Origin: Magnetococcus marinus MC-1
GTDB taxonomy: Bacteria; Pseudomonadota; Magnetococcia; Magnetococcales; Magnetococcaceae
Length of the DNA stretch: 64,000 bases
Reading direction: 5' to 3'
Assembly (NCBI RefSeq): GCF_000014865.1
Contig: NC_008576.1
Coordinates: 4,369,001 to 4,433,000 of the forward strand
Below, one piece after another: positions 54,464 to 63,065 of this stretch (positions are counted from its first letter, which is position 1; every line of letters begins with the position of its first letter). The translations under genes and the position numbers were made by a program. The notes under the pieces were generated by a model, which searched no databases, had not been told where the DNA came from, and saw nothing but the letters and a program-made list of their open reading frames with translations.

Positions 54464-56412
54464 TCGACGGAGGCAAAGCGGTAATGGTTGCGTCCGCTCT
54501 GTTTCGCCATCTGCATGGCTTGGTTCGCCTTGGTGAGCAGCTCTTCAGCCTGCTCGCCATGTTTGGGATAGATGCTGATGCCTATACTAACCCCTATTTG
54601 ACACCACTGGGGATTGATGGCAATGGGCATGCTCAAAGCGTCAATAATTTTTTGTGCCACCAGCGCCACATCCTCCGGCGCTTCGGACAACTGCCGCAGC
54701 ACAATCGCAAATTCATCGCCCCCCATCCTCGCGACGGTATCCTCACTGCGCAATAATGTGCGTAGCCGTTTGGCGACCTCTTGTAAGAGTCGATCCCCAA
54801 TCTCCACACCATAGCTGTCATTGACTTGTTTAAAGCGATCCAGATCCAACATTAACACCGCCAACTCACCCGCCCGTCGACTGGCTTCACGCAAGCCTTG
54901 TAGCAACTGCTCCTTAAACAATACCTGGTTAGGCAACGCGCACAAGACATCATAAAAACTTAGTTGTTGCATCTCATCTTGCGCCGCCATTTGCTGACCC
55001 ATATTTGTCAAGATGGCAACATAGCTGATGCGTTCTCCTTGTTGGTTCTCAATACCGCTGATACTTAACCACTGCGGAAGGATCTCCCCACTTTTATGGC
55101 GACTCCATATTTGCCCGCTCCAGTTCCCCCCCTTGCGCAAGGCTTGCCACATCTGTTTGAAAAACATAGCATCATTTCGACCAGAATTAAAAAGGGTGGT
55201 AGACTGCCCCAATAATTCCTCGATGGCATACCCGGTAAGCTGGTACATGGCCGGGTTGGCCATTTCAATTTTACCCTTGGCATCTATAACCAAGATGCCC
55301 TCATTGGAATTTTCCATGATGCTTGAACTTAGCTGCAACGTGTGCTCAATCTGCTTGCGCAAAGAGATATCACGAATAACGGCCACCACCCAATTTTGTG
55401 CATTCTGGGAAAAATGGTTGGCGGAGATCTCTATAGGGACCTCATGCCCCCCCTTACCCATACCCAACAACTCCACCGTGCGGCCTACCACCATCCGGCC
55501 TTTACCGCTTTTTTGGTACTGGGCAAAGCCCTGCTCAGCCTGCTCACGAAAGCGCGGTGGTGCCAATAGTTGATGCACCTGCTGACCCAACACCTCGCTC
55601 TCGCTATAGCCAAAAATTCGGCTCGCCGATGGGTTCCAAAAAACAATCTCCCCCCGATGGTTAACCACCACCACGGCATCATGTATCGCTGTCACAATTG
55701 TGGTAAACAAATTTTCACGGGCCGTAAGCAGGGCGAGTTGTTGCTGGTCTCGACTTAGCTGACCGGTGGCCCGCAACAGCAGAACGATCAACAATAAAGC
55801 TAAGCTTGCCATCACCGCGAGCATGATAAGGGAGCTGCTGCGTACCACCTGTTCCAACTGCTTTAATCGCCAGGAAACATCATAATAGAGTTCAAACGCC
55901 CCAAAAAATCGTTCTGATTTCATGATTGGCACATAGGTCTCTACCACATCTTTACTAAGCTGCCGCCCTTCCATACTGGGAAAGCTACGACGCACCAACT
56001 TGGTAAAGATTTTTCCCTTGGCAACCTGAGTGGCAAAGTAGTCGTTTTTGTTAACCTGATCTAAATCTTGAGGATCGCTCGAATAGACCACAACACCTTG
56101 GGCATTGAACACTTTCACCTTTTCTAAACGCGACTCTTTTTTAAAGTATGTAAGCTGCTCCAAAAAGGAGTGCGGCAGCTGATTTTTGTGGATACCCAAG
56201 GGGGATTTGACCAACGGCTGGGCCAAGAGGTTGCCTAAGTATTGCGCCTCATGCTCAATATCCTCAACCACACTCTGAACAAATTGGGGGAAGACCCAAA
56301 ATCGTTCTAATAATGGGATGGCGGTAAAACTGACCACACAGAACAGCAACAAATTTCTAACAGCACTGTTCTGCTTGAACAGACGTAGGAAAGAACCCTT
56401 GAACAAGAACAC
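54448..56412 (-). CDS. membrane PAS-PAS-GGDEF diguanylate cyclase
   Basis: The protein has about 654 residues. Two membrane helices (about residues 18-37 and 195-215) flank a periplasmic sensor. Two PAS domains with PAC segments follow (VTAIHDAVVVVNHRGEIVFW and SSSIMENSNEGILVIDAKGK). The GGDEF domain has the active site RMGGDEFAIVL. No EAL domain is present. The start is GTG 56412: AAGGAG lies 6 bp upstream, while the TTG at 56427 overlaps that site. It is convergent with the HD-GYP gene, so opposing c-di-GMP enzymes are adjacent. Confidence 0.9.
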   Translation of the reverse strand: MFLFKGSFLRLFKQNSAVRNLLLFCVVSFTAIPLLERFWVFPQFVQSVVEDIEHEAQYLGNLLAQPLVKSPLGIHKNQLPHSFLEQLTYFKKESRLEKVKVFNAQGVVVYSSDPQDLDQVNKNDYFATQVAKGKIFTKLVRRSFPSMEGRQLSKDVVETYVPIMKSERFFGAFELYYDVSWRLKQLEQVVRSSSLIMLAVMASLALLLIVLLLRATGQLSRDQQQLALLTARENLFTTIVTAIHDAVVVVNHRGEIVFWNPSASRIFGYSESEVLGQQVHQLLAPPRFREQAEQGFAQYQKSGKGRMVVGRTVELLGMGKGGHEVPIEISANHFSQNAQNWVVAVIRDISLRKQIEHTLQLSSSIMENSNEGILVIDAKGKIEMANPAMYQLTGYAIEELLGQSTTLFNSGRNDAMFFKQMWQALRKGGNWSGQIWSRHKSGEILPQWLSISGIENQQGERISYVAILTNMGQQMAAQDEMQQLSFYDVLCALPNQVLFKEQLLQGLREASRRAGELAVLMLDLDRFKQVNDSYGVEIGDRLLQEVAKRLRTLLRSEDTVARMGGDEFAIVLRQLSEAPEDVALVAQKIIDALSMPIAINPQWCQIGVSIGISIYPKHGEQAEELLTKANQAMQMAKQSGRNHYRFASVDQAKP

Positions 56413-56540
56413 GGGCTTCTCCTTCAAGCACGCTTATTGTCGGAAACTACACAACCGTGAGTGTAGCAGGTTTAACCGACGTTGCCCAAGTGTGAACATG
56501 CACACCCTACCAACAGCATGGCAGGTCCGATCAAACGGGC

Positions 56541-56566
56541 CAAGCGTGGTTGACACGCTTGTAAAA
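56541..56566. terminator. hairpin between GspG-like gene and cyclase gene
   Basis: A perfect 8-bp stem CAAGCGTG (56541-56548) with CACGCTTG (56554-56561) has a 5-nt loop and is followed by TAAAAAATA. On the minus strand it sits just after the pseudopilin gene and is preceded by an A/T-rich run. A terminator is possible. Confidence 0.45.
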
Positions 56567-56581
56567 AATAGGGGGGCGCCA

Positions 56582-57010
56582 TTACGGCCAATTTTGCACA
56601 TCACGGTTGACCAATACGCCACCTTTTTTATTGTCTCGTCCCAAGGAGTAGAGATCAAACACACCGTGGTGACCCGGATAGACGTAATAAAAGGAGCGGT
56701 TCCATGGATCTAAGAGTGCAGGGGGTGATGTATAGGGACCCTGCCATTGTGGCGCGCCCCGTGGGGATTCGATTAAGGCATCCAGACCTTCATTTTGGCT
56801 GGGGTAGTCACCCACATCTCGGCCATACTGGAGTAAAGCTTCTTCCAGAATTTTCATGCGGTTTTGGGCAACCTCAGTCTGACCCCCACGTAGCTGCTCT
56901 ATCAATTGCCCGCCGAAGAAAAACCAGATAAAACCACCCAGCGATAGAACCACCAGCAGTTCGACCATAATGATACGCCAGCGTTTGGTGTGAGGAAGTG
57001 GCGGTTTCAT
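56582..57010 (-). CDS. GspG-like type II secretion pseudopilin, orphan
   Basis: The protein has 142 residues. A hydrophobic N-terminal helix (IMVELLVVLSLGGFIWFF) includes the ELLVVxxxGG pattern of GspG, and YPSQNEGLDALIESP and the DPWNRSFYYVYPG segment are GspG hallmarks. The prepilin cleavage motif is altered: the usual G-FTLIE is replaced by RIIMVE with no Gly. Processing by the prepilin peptidase is therefore uncertain. No other gsp genes are nearby, so it stands apart from a T2SS operon. Confidence 0.82.
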   Translation of the reverse strand: MKPPLPHTKRWRIIMVELLVVLSLGGFIWFFFGGQLIEQLRGGQTEVAQNRMKILEEALLQYGRDVGDYPSQNEGLDALIESPRGAPQWQGPYTSPPALLDPWNRSFYYVYPGHHGVFDLYSLGRDNKKGGVLVNRDVQNWP

Positions 57011-57606
57011 ATGCAGATCCGGTATCTATGGTGAGTGTCGGTCGCCATGGGTTGCGAGGCAGCGTCGCACAGGTTACCACACAGCGTAGCTGTCGGGTTG
57101 ATCCACTTAGGCCGCATGTTCTTACAACCATAGGTTTGATTATAATCGACCATACAGAGTTTATGGTACTTACCATGGAGCAATCTTGCAGCCTACCCGC
57201 TTAGGGCGACAATCCCAAGGGTGCAAACCCTGTGAGCTTTACCGCACCGCACCCGTGCAGCCTGTTCGAACCACAACGGTGGATGCACTAGAAAAGGCCG
57301 TCTAAGACCAATATTACCCACACGTTTCAGATACTTGACGGATTTTCTATGCCATGGTATTAACATACACTGACTATCTTAACCCCATACGGTCATTTTA
57401 GACCACCATTAATCTTTATTAAAATTTAAAGATCCATACGATGACAACCCTGTTTTTTTCTTTAGAACCCTTAATAGTCCCATCTTTCTGTTATCACTAA
57501 TAATTTTAATCTCTATTTCCCATATGGTTAGAATTTTAGCTCAACATAATACCCATAAAAATCATAACTAGTACTTTTTATTGCCTATGGCGTGGTATTT
57601 TTTTGT
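57011..57606. other. intergenic region upstream of the small RNA gene
   Basis: About 600 bp. The part to 57300 is of average composition, and 57330-57606 is strongly AT-rich. I see no open frame with coding character. Confidence 0.4.
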
Positions 57607-57635
57607 TTGACTAATACATTTAATCCGGCGATAAT
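57607..57635 (+). promoter_or_regulatory. sigma70-type promoter of an orphan small RNA
   Basis: TTGACT (57607-57612), exactly 17 bp, and GATAAT (57630-57635) form a near-consensus promoter. A start near 57642 is predicted. Confidence 0.75.
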
Positions 57636-57641
57636 GCCAAT

Positions 57642-57723
57642 CAAGGGCTTACAAAACGTGCGATGCGGACGTAACCCAAACCGGACTGTAGGGAACAATC
57701 TTCGCGATTGTTCCCTTTTTTTA
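57642..57723 (+). ncRNA. orphan small RNA of about 80 nt
   Basis: The transcript is bounded by a near-consensus promoter and a strong rho-independent terminator. No open frame with a ribosome binding site fits between them. The next gene starts about 300 bp downstream, so this is not its leader. It is not recognised as 6S RNA, a known riboswitch or a tRNA-like molecule. The 5' half contains GTGCGATGCGGACG and AACCGGACTG. Confidence 0.65.
57690..57723 (+). terminator. rho-independent terminator of the small RNA
   Basis: A perfect 10-bp stem AGGGAACAAT (57690-57699) with ATTGTTCCCT (57707-57716) has the stable loop CTTCGCG and is followed by seven T residues. This is the strongest terminator in the window. 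Confidence 0.92.
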
Positions 57724-58019
57724 TGCGCGTGCACGCTCTAGTTCGGCCAACCGCCTCCCAAAGACCTTTCGCATCATACGCCTGCCCCTAATGGAGATGA
57801 TCCATGGGTCTGATTTTTTAAGGGTCGCCTTATATTTTGGGCCCATGGTTATGTGAGGTTACATCTTTGTGCGTCTATGGCATACTGGCCGACACGTAGA
57901 TTGGGCTTGCGAGATAAGCGCGCTGTAATCTGGAGCCATTTGATGACGATTTAACTCAAAACAGCACACTTTGGTTGGTTGTGCAGGGTTTGGACATACC
58001 ACTCACGTAGGAAAATTAT
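57724..58019. other. upstream region of the haem-c sensor kinase
   Basis: This is 296 bp between the terminator and the kinase start. TAGGA 9 bp before ATG 58020 is the likely ribosome binding site. No clear promoter consensus is seen. Confidence 0.35.
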
Positions 58020-61000
58020 ATGGCTTTTGCGCAATCCGATTTAAAGCCTGAAGCACGACCCTTTTCCTTAGATATGTGCCAGAAGGGGTGGCTCTGCTCG
58101 GCGTTGCTTATGTCGCTCTGGAGCCTACTGGTTTTAAGCTCGTTGCTGTGGAACCTATCCGTACAAACCGCCCATCAACAACAACAACTGCTTGAGCGTA
58201 ATCGCCACACCTTTCAGTTGATCCAATTCACCCGCCAGTGGAACGCCCAACATGGTGGTGTTTATGCCCGTGTGACCGCAGAAACCCAGCCCAACCCCTT
58301 TTTAAAAAACCTCCCCCAACGCGATCTAACCAGCACGGATGGGGTGGCACTCACCCTGATCAATCCGGCCTATATGACCCGTCAAATTGCCGAACTGGCG
58401 CGGCACTCAGGCATGCTGTTTCACATCACCAGCCTTAAACCACTCCGTCCCGCCAACCGCCCAGACAACTGGGAAGCGGAGGCACTCAAACGGTTTGAGA
58501 CCAACCCCTCCGAACGGCTTGAACGGCTCGGCCATGGTGATTCGGCACTCTACCGGTATATGGCACCGCTCTATGTGGAACAATCCTGTCTAAAATGCCA
58601 TGCCACTCAAGGCTATCAACTGGGGGATATTCGCGGGGGTATTAGCATCACCGTTTCGGCCAAACCGTTGGACGCCGCTCAGGTCGACGTGACGCAAAAA
58701 TTGGTGGCAAGCCATGCGGGCATCTGGCTGCTGATGAGCTTGATATTAGGTTTGGTCTGGCGGCGTCATAACCGTTACGTAGAGACCATCAAGGCCCATG
58801 AGCAACAGTTGGAGACCCGCGTTCAGGACCGTACCGATGCCCTTCGTCAAGCCAATGATCGTCTGGAGCGGGATCGCTCCCAATTGCAGCAGATTATTGA
58901 TGGCGTCAGTGAACCCCTTATGGTGATCCGCACCGACTATCGCATTGTGCTCATGAACGAAGCGGCTCGCAGCTATAACCCTGAGTTAGCCACCAAACAG
59001 GCAAACTGCTATTGCCATTTGATGACCCACCAACGCAATACCCCTTGTGAAGGCCATGACCATCCGTGCCCGTTGGAACAGGTTGTACGGACGCAACAGC
59101 CTTTCAGAACGGTACACCGCCATATAAACCGGGATGGCTTGGCGCGCTTTGTCTCCTTACAAGCGTCACCCCTCTTCGATCAAAACGGGGCATTGTGGGC
59201 GATTATTGAATCCTCTCGGGACATTACAGAATATATGTCCATGCAGGAGCAGCTAAAACAAGAGAGCGATACTTCCAACGCCATTATTGACGCCCTTAGC
59301 GGGCTATTTATCCTTTTGGATGCGGATGGTTGCCTCGTCCGCTGGAACAGCAATTTAGCGAAAATGACCGGCTTAGACGAGCAGAGCTTTGCGGGACGCT
59401 CGATCTTGGATTTTGTGGCACCCACCAGCCGCAATGCCTTTATCGAAGCCATGGAAAAAGTGCTTACTGAAGGATTAGCCACACAAGAAAGCTACCTGCA
59501 AACCATGGGTAGGCAACAGATCCCCTTCGCTTTTCAGATTAACCGTATCGAGATTGAGGGTAAGCTTTATTTGAGCGGTATGGGTGTGGATATTTCTGAG
59601 CAGCTATCTATGCGCCATGCGCTGCAAGAGAGCCAAGATATCCTGGACCAGGTTCAAAAGGTGGCCCAGTTAGGCGGCATTGTCTGGAAACCTGCCTCTG
59701 GTTTCATGCAGTGGTCAGCACAGGTCTACCCCATGTTGGGTTTGCAACCTGGACAACGCAGTCTATCCCTGCGCACCTTATTACATGGTCTATCCCGCCA
59801 TGCGCGAAAGGGGTTACTCCAACGTCTGGGTGAGTTACGCGATACACGTCACCACGTTATCGAGCGTGAGCTGCACCTATTGGGTTTTGATGGCATTAAA
59901 CGGTATCTCCACTTGCGTGGCCAACATCGCCAGAGCCATGATCAAGAGCACCCACAGATATTGATCACATTGCAGGATTTAACGCCGCATAAAATTATTC
60001 AACATCAGCTGCAACATCAGCTTACTTTTCAACAAACCCTGTTAAATACCATTCCCATACCGGTATTTTACAAGGATCGCCAGCTGCGTTACCAGATCGC
60101 CAATGAAGCCTTTAGCAAATTGCTTAACCAACCCCTAGAAACGCTCATTGGGCGTACCGTTTATGAGACCTCACCACTAGAGATGGCAAAAATCTATGAT
60201 ATAGCTGACCATAATTTGCTCGACCATCCCGATAGGGTGCAGCAATATCAGGCTACCATACAGCCCCAAAGCGACAATCCGCATCATGTGGTCTTTTACA
60301 AGGCTGTGGTTCCAGGGGAGCAGGGTCAACACGCTGGTATTGTCGGTGCGATTTTGGATGTAACCGAACAGACCCGTGCCCAGAAAGCCTTGGAGGAATC
60401 AAACCGTCGCTTTGAGACGGTTTTGGGCTCCTTAGAATCCTATCTCTTTGTGACCAACATTGAGAGCAACATGGTCCTTTTTACCAACCATGCGGCCCGT
60501 TTGCGGTTTGGTGAGACGGTTGGCCAACCGTGTTGGAAAACCTTTCACTTAGGGTGTAAAGAGGGCGGCTGTCAGAGTTGTATCCAGGGCGGCGCTTCGA
60601 TCCCCCATCACGGACACCATTGGGAGTACCACAATAAAGAGAGTGGTGAATGGTACACCATCCGTATACGTTTGATTCCCTGGACCGATGGGCACTATGT
60701 CCGACTGCTGGTTGCCAACGATATTACGGTACTGAAACAGGCTCAGGAGGCGAGCCGTCAAGCCATGGAACAAGCCGAACGGGCCAACCGAGCCAAGAGT
60801 GAATTTTTAGCCACCATGAGCCATGAGATTCGTACCCCTATGAACGTGGTGGTCGGGATGAGTGATATTTTGCTGGAAAGTTTGCCCAATCCTCAAGCGC
60901 AAAAACATATTCAACTTATTCAAAAGGCGGGCACCACCCTGCTGGATCTGATCAATGATATTTTGGATCTATCGAAGATTGAAGCGGGGCAATTGGAGTT

Positions 61001-61925
61001 GGAACATGCGGTCTTTAATCCAATATTATTGATTGAGGATACCATCGCGATTTTCCAAATGCAGGCCAAACTAAAAGGGTTAACCCTTACCAGCAGCATG
61101 ACTGGTCACATTCCCCACGCTCTGATGGGGGATCGCGCTCGTTTGCGTCAAATTTTGGTCAATCTCCTGGGTAACGCCATTAAGTTTACCGAAAAAGGAT
61201 CGGTTGAAGTCCAGGCGGGTTATGCAAACCAGCAGTTTTGGTATGCGGTGGTTGATAGTGGTGTGGGTATTGGCTCGGATTCTCTATTGAGAATCTTTGA
61301 TAAGTTTACCCAGGCCGATAGCGGTGTAGCGCGGCGCTTTGGCGGAAGTGGCTTAGGGTTGGCCATTTGCAAAAATTTGATGGAGCTTATGGGGGGTACC
61401 ATCGAAACCCAGAGTACGTTGGGTCAAGGCAGCCGTTTTTACTGTGCTATCCCAGCCCCCATAGCCGATCACCTTTTACCCAGCGACGTCGTGACCAAAG
61501 AACCCATCACGGCGGCTTTGCCTGCATTGACCATTCTATTGGTCGACGATTCAGAAGATAACCGCATCCTCGTTCGCACCTATTTAAAACAAAGCCAGCA
61601 TAAGCTCGATGAAGCCGTGGATGGTGCTCAAGCGGTCAAAATGGCCATAGAAAAACGCTATCATCTCATTTTTATGGATATTCAAATGCCGATTATGGAT
61701 GGCTATCGTGCCACAGCAGAGATCCGCGCCCACGAGCAACAGCAGGGTTTGTCTCCCACGCCCATTTTGGCTTTGACGGCCCATGCGCTGAGTGCAGACG
61801 TTGAAAAAAGCCTCGCTGCCGGCTGTAACGAACACCTGACCAAACCCATTCGTAAAAAGGATCTGCTAAGGGTGGTTAATCATTTCGCCGCACAGCTAGA
61901 GACCGATGAAAACAGCCCTGTTTAG
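58020..61925 (+). CDS. multi-PAS hybrid histidine kinase with periplasmic haem c (DUF3365-like) sensor
   Basis: The protein has 1301 residues. Two membrane helices (about residues 26-48 and 230-246) enclose a periplasmic domain of the DUF3365/Tll0287 type with a CXXCH motif (Cys190, Cys193, His194; CLKCHATQGYQLGDIRGGIS). Five PAS-like domains follow. The first and the last contain Cys clusters (NCYCHLMTHQ, and CKEGGCQSC), possible metal or redox sites. His[20 protein letters not shown], an HATPase (NAIKFTEKG, GGSGLGLAICKNL) and an intact REC (LIFMDIQMPIMDGYRA) complete it. It probably senses redox state or gas through haem c, which would need the Ccm system encoded at 409-6124. Confidence 0.92.
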   Translation: MAFAQSDLKPEARPFSLDMCQKGWLCSALLMSLWSLLVLSSLLWNLSVQTAHQQQQLLERNRHTFQLIQFTRQWNAQHGGVYARVTAETQPNPFLKNLPQRDLTSTDGVALTLINPAYMTRQIAELARHSGMLFHITSLKPLRPANRPDNWEAEALKRFETNPSERLERLGHGDSALYRYMAPLYVEQSCLKCHATQGYQLGDIRGGISITVSAKPLDAAQVDVTQKLVASHAGIWLLMSLILGLVWRRHNRYVETIKAHEQQLETRVQDRTDALRQANDRLERDRSQLQQIIDGVSEPLMVIRTDYRIVLMNEAARSYNPELATKQANCYCHLMTHQRNTPCEGHDHPCPLEQVVRTQQPFRTVHRHINRDGLARFVSLQASPLFDQNGALWAIIESSRDITEYMSMQEQLKQESDTSNAIIDALSGLFILLDADGCLVRWNSNLAKMTGLDEQSFAGRSILDFVAPTSRNAFIEAMEKVLTEGLATQESYLQTMGRQQIPFAFQINRIEIEGKLYLSGMGVDISEQLSMRHALQESQDILDQVQKVAQLGGIVWKPASGFMQWSAQVYPMLGLQPGQRSLSLRTLLHGLSRHARKGLLQRLGELRDTRHHVIERELHLLGFDGIKRYLHLRGQHRQSHDQEHPQILITLQDLTPHKIIQHQLQHQLTFQQTLLNTIPIPVFYKDRQLRYQIANEAFSKLLNQPLETLIGRTVYETSPLEMAKIYDIADHNLLDHPDRVQQYQATIQPQSDNPHHVVFYKAVVPGEQGQHAGIVGAILDVTEQTRAQKALEESNRRFETVLGSLESYLFVTNIESNMVLFTNHAARLRFGETVGQPCWKTFHLGCKEGGCQSCIQGGASIPHHGHHWEYHNKESGEWYTIRIRLIPWTDGHYVRLLVANDITVLKQAQEASRQAMEQAERANRAKSEFLATMSHEIRTPMNVVVGMSDILLESLPNPQAQKHIQLIQKAGTTLLDLINDILDLSKIEAGQLELEHAVFNPILLIEDTIAIFQMQAKLKGLTLTSSMTGHIPHALMGDRARLRQILVNLLGNAIKFTEKGSVEVQAGYANQQFWYAVVDSGVGIGSDSLLRIFDKFTQADSGVARRFGGSGLGLAICKNLMELMGGTIETQSTLGQGSRFYCAIPAPIADHLLPSDVVTKEPITAALPALTILLVDDSEDNRILVRTYLKQSQHKLDEAVDGAQAVKMAIEKRYHLIFMDIQMPIMDGYRATAEIRAHEQQQGLSPTPILALTAHALSADVEKSLAAGCNEHLTKPIRKKDLLRVVNHFAAQLETDENSPV

Positions 61926-62399
61926 GTGTGGTTATCCTAGGGCAGACAGCAATCCCATGACCGATTACGGACGGAATAATCGTGCACACACTACCCACAG
62001 CAAGCGCTATCCCTGCGCTGGTTTTTTGCACATTGGCGAGAGCCAGCAGTAGGTGCTATGGAGTGTGCATGCGCAGCTGCGACTCAATTTCTAAGCGGTT
62101 AGGTGATCCTTACCTTCAGAAAAGGGGGAGCTTACGCCCCCTTTGCTGTTTCACCCTCAATTTATTTTTTCATCCAAGCGGGTAAAACCGAGCGTTTCTT
62201 TAGATGTTGCTGGCCTACACCCAAGAACCTAGCGCGCGTCATTCTAACACTTTTCTTACTCATATATTGGACATAACGACAGCATCCCTCTTGCCGTCAT
62301 AGGGATATCACTTGAGTTACGGCATTGATTTAATTACACTGGTAAATGGGAGGAAGATAGCATATTGACCGGTTGCAGTTTGAGTAGGGAGTTGGTGTG
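61926..62399. other. intergenic region with a terminator-like hairpin
   Basis: This is 474 bp. AAAGGGGG (62121-62128) pairs perfectly with CCCCCTTT (62137-62144), a possible terminator without a T-run. The open frame 61982-62185 crosses it and lacks coding character. AGGGAG before 62400 serves the STAS gene. Confidence 0.5.
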
Positions 62400-62780
62400 A
62401 TGCAGAATCGGAGACCCATCCAGATTGTTCAACAAAACAACGGCACTTTCATAAAACCCCCTCAACGATTTGAGGTTTCCTGCCACAATGAATTTTTGCG
62501 TGCCATTGAACCGCTCGCGCAGGTACCACTTTATTTAGTCGATCTTACTGAGACCAGTTATATCGACAGTGCAGGGTTGGGTATGCTGCTTTTACTCCGT
62601 CAACGGTTTTGCAGCGACACCGCGCGTGTTGAGCTGCACATCATACCGGGTCATGTACAGAAGGTACTGGCGATATCCCGGTTTGATCAGCTTTTTACCT
62701 TAGTTATGCACGAACAACCCATTGTTCATGATCCCGAAACATTGGCCATGCCCCTGCTACAAAGCGCTGGATTGTATTAA
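62400..62780 (+). CDS. STAS-domain protein (anti-sigma factor antagonist type)
   Basis: The protein has 126 residues. The STAS core YLVDLTETSYIDSAGLGMLL contains the Ser of DSAGLG that is phosphorylated in SpoIIAA/RsbV-like antagonists. Such proteins bind an anti-sigma or switch kinase only when dephosphorylated. The PP2C phosphatase encoded 285 bp downstream is the natural partner. No HATPase anti-sigma kinase is visible in the window. ATG 62400 is preferred over GTG 62397. Confidence 0.88.
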   Translation: MQNRRPIQIVQQNNGTFIKPPQRFEVSCHNEFLRAIEPLAQVPLYLVDLTETSYIDSAGLGMLLLLRQRFCSDTARVELHIIPGHVQKVLAISRFDQLFTLVMHEQPIVHDPETLAMPLLQSAGLY

Positions 62781-63065
62781 GCACCCTGCCCGCCTTGGTA
62801 CTCCTCGTCAAAAATCTGTGCATGATCCTTTCCATTCCACCACGCCAATGACGTCCTGACGTGCTTTTTAGGGTGAGACATAATATAATATATGTATTAT
62901 ATATTTCTTAATATTTATACTCTTTCCAATATATCGTTAAAATTTATAACCAACCTTTACTTTGATAATTTTACTTGAATGATTTACACTGCTGAGTTGT
63001 CATGGCTAGTTCATGTTCCGTTGTTTGGTCGGTTCCGTTATCGAGCGCACAAAAACAGGTATCTC
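62781..63065. other. AT-rich intergenic region
   Basis: This is 285 bp, with a very AT-rich core (62880-62960, including repeated TATAAT/TATATA) that probably carries a promoter for the downstream phosphatase. No gene is seen. Confidence 0.4.

Noticed and set aside
57642-57723. c-di-GMP riboswitch for the nearby signalling genes
   Set aside because: It lacks the GEMM core features I know, and the terminator isolates it from the next gene by about 300 bp.
61982-62185. 67-codon open frame after the haem-c kinase
   Set aside because: No ribosome binding site, crosses a hairpin, and composition does not look coding.
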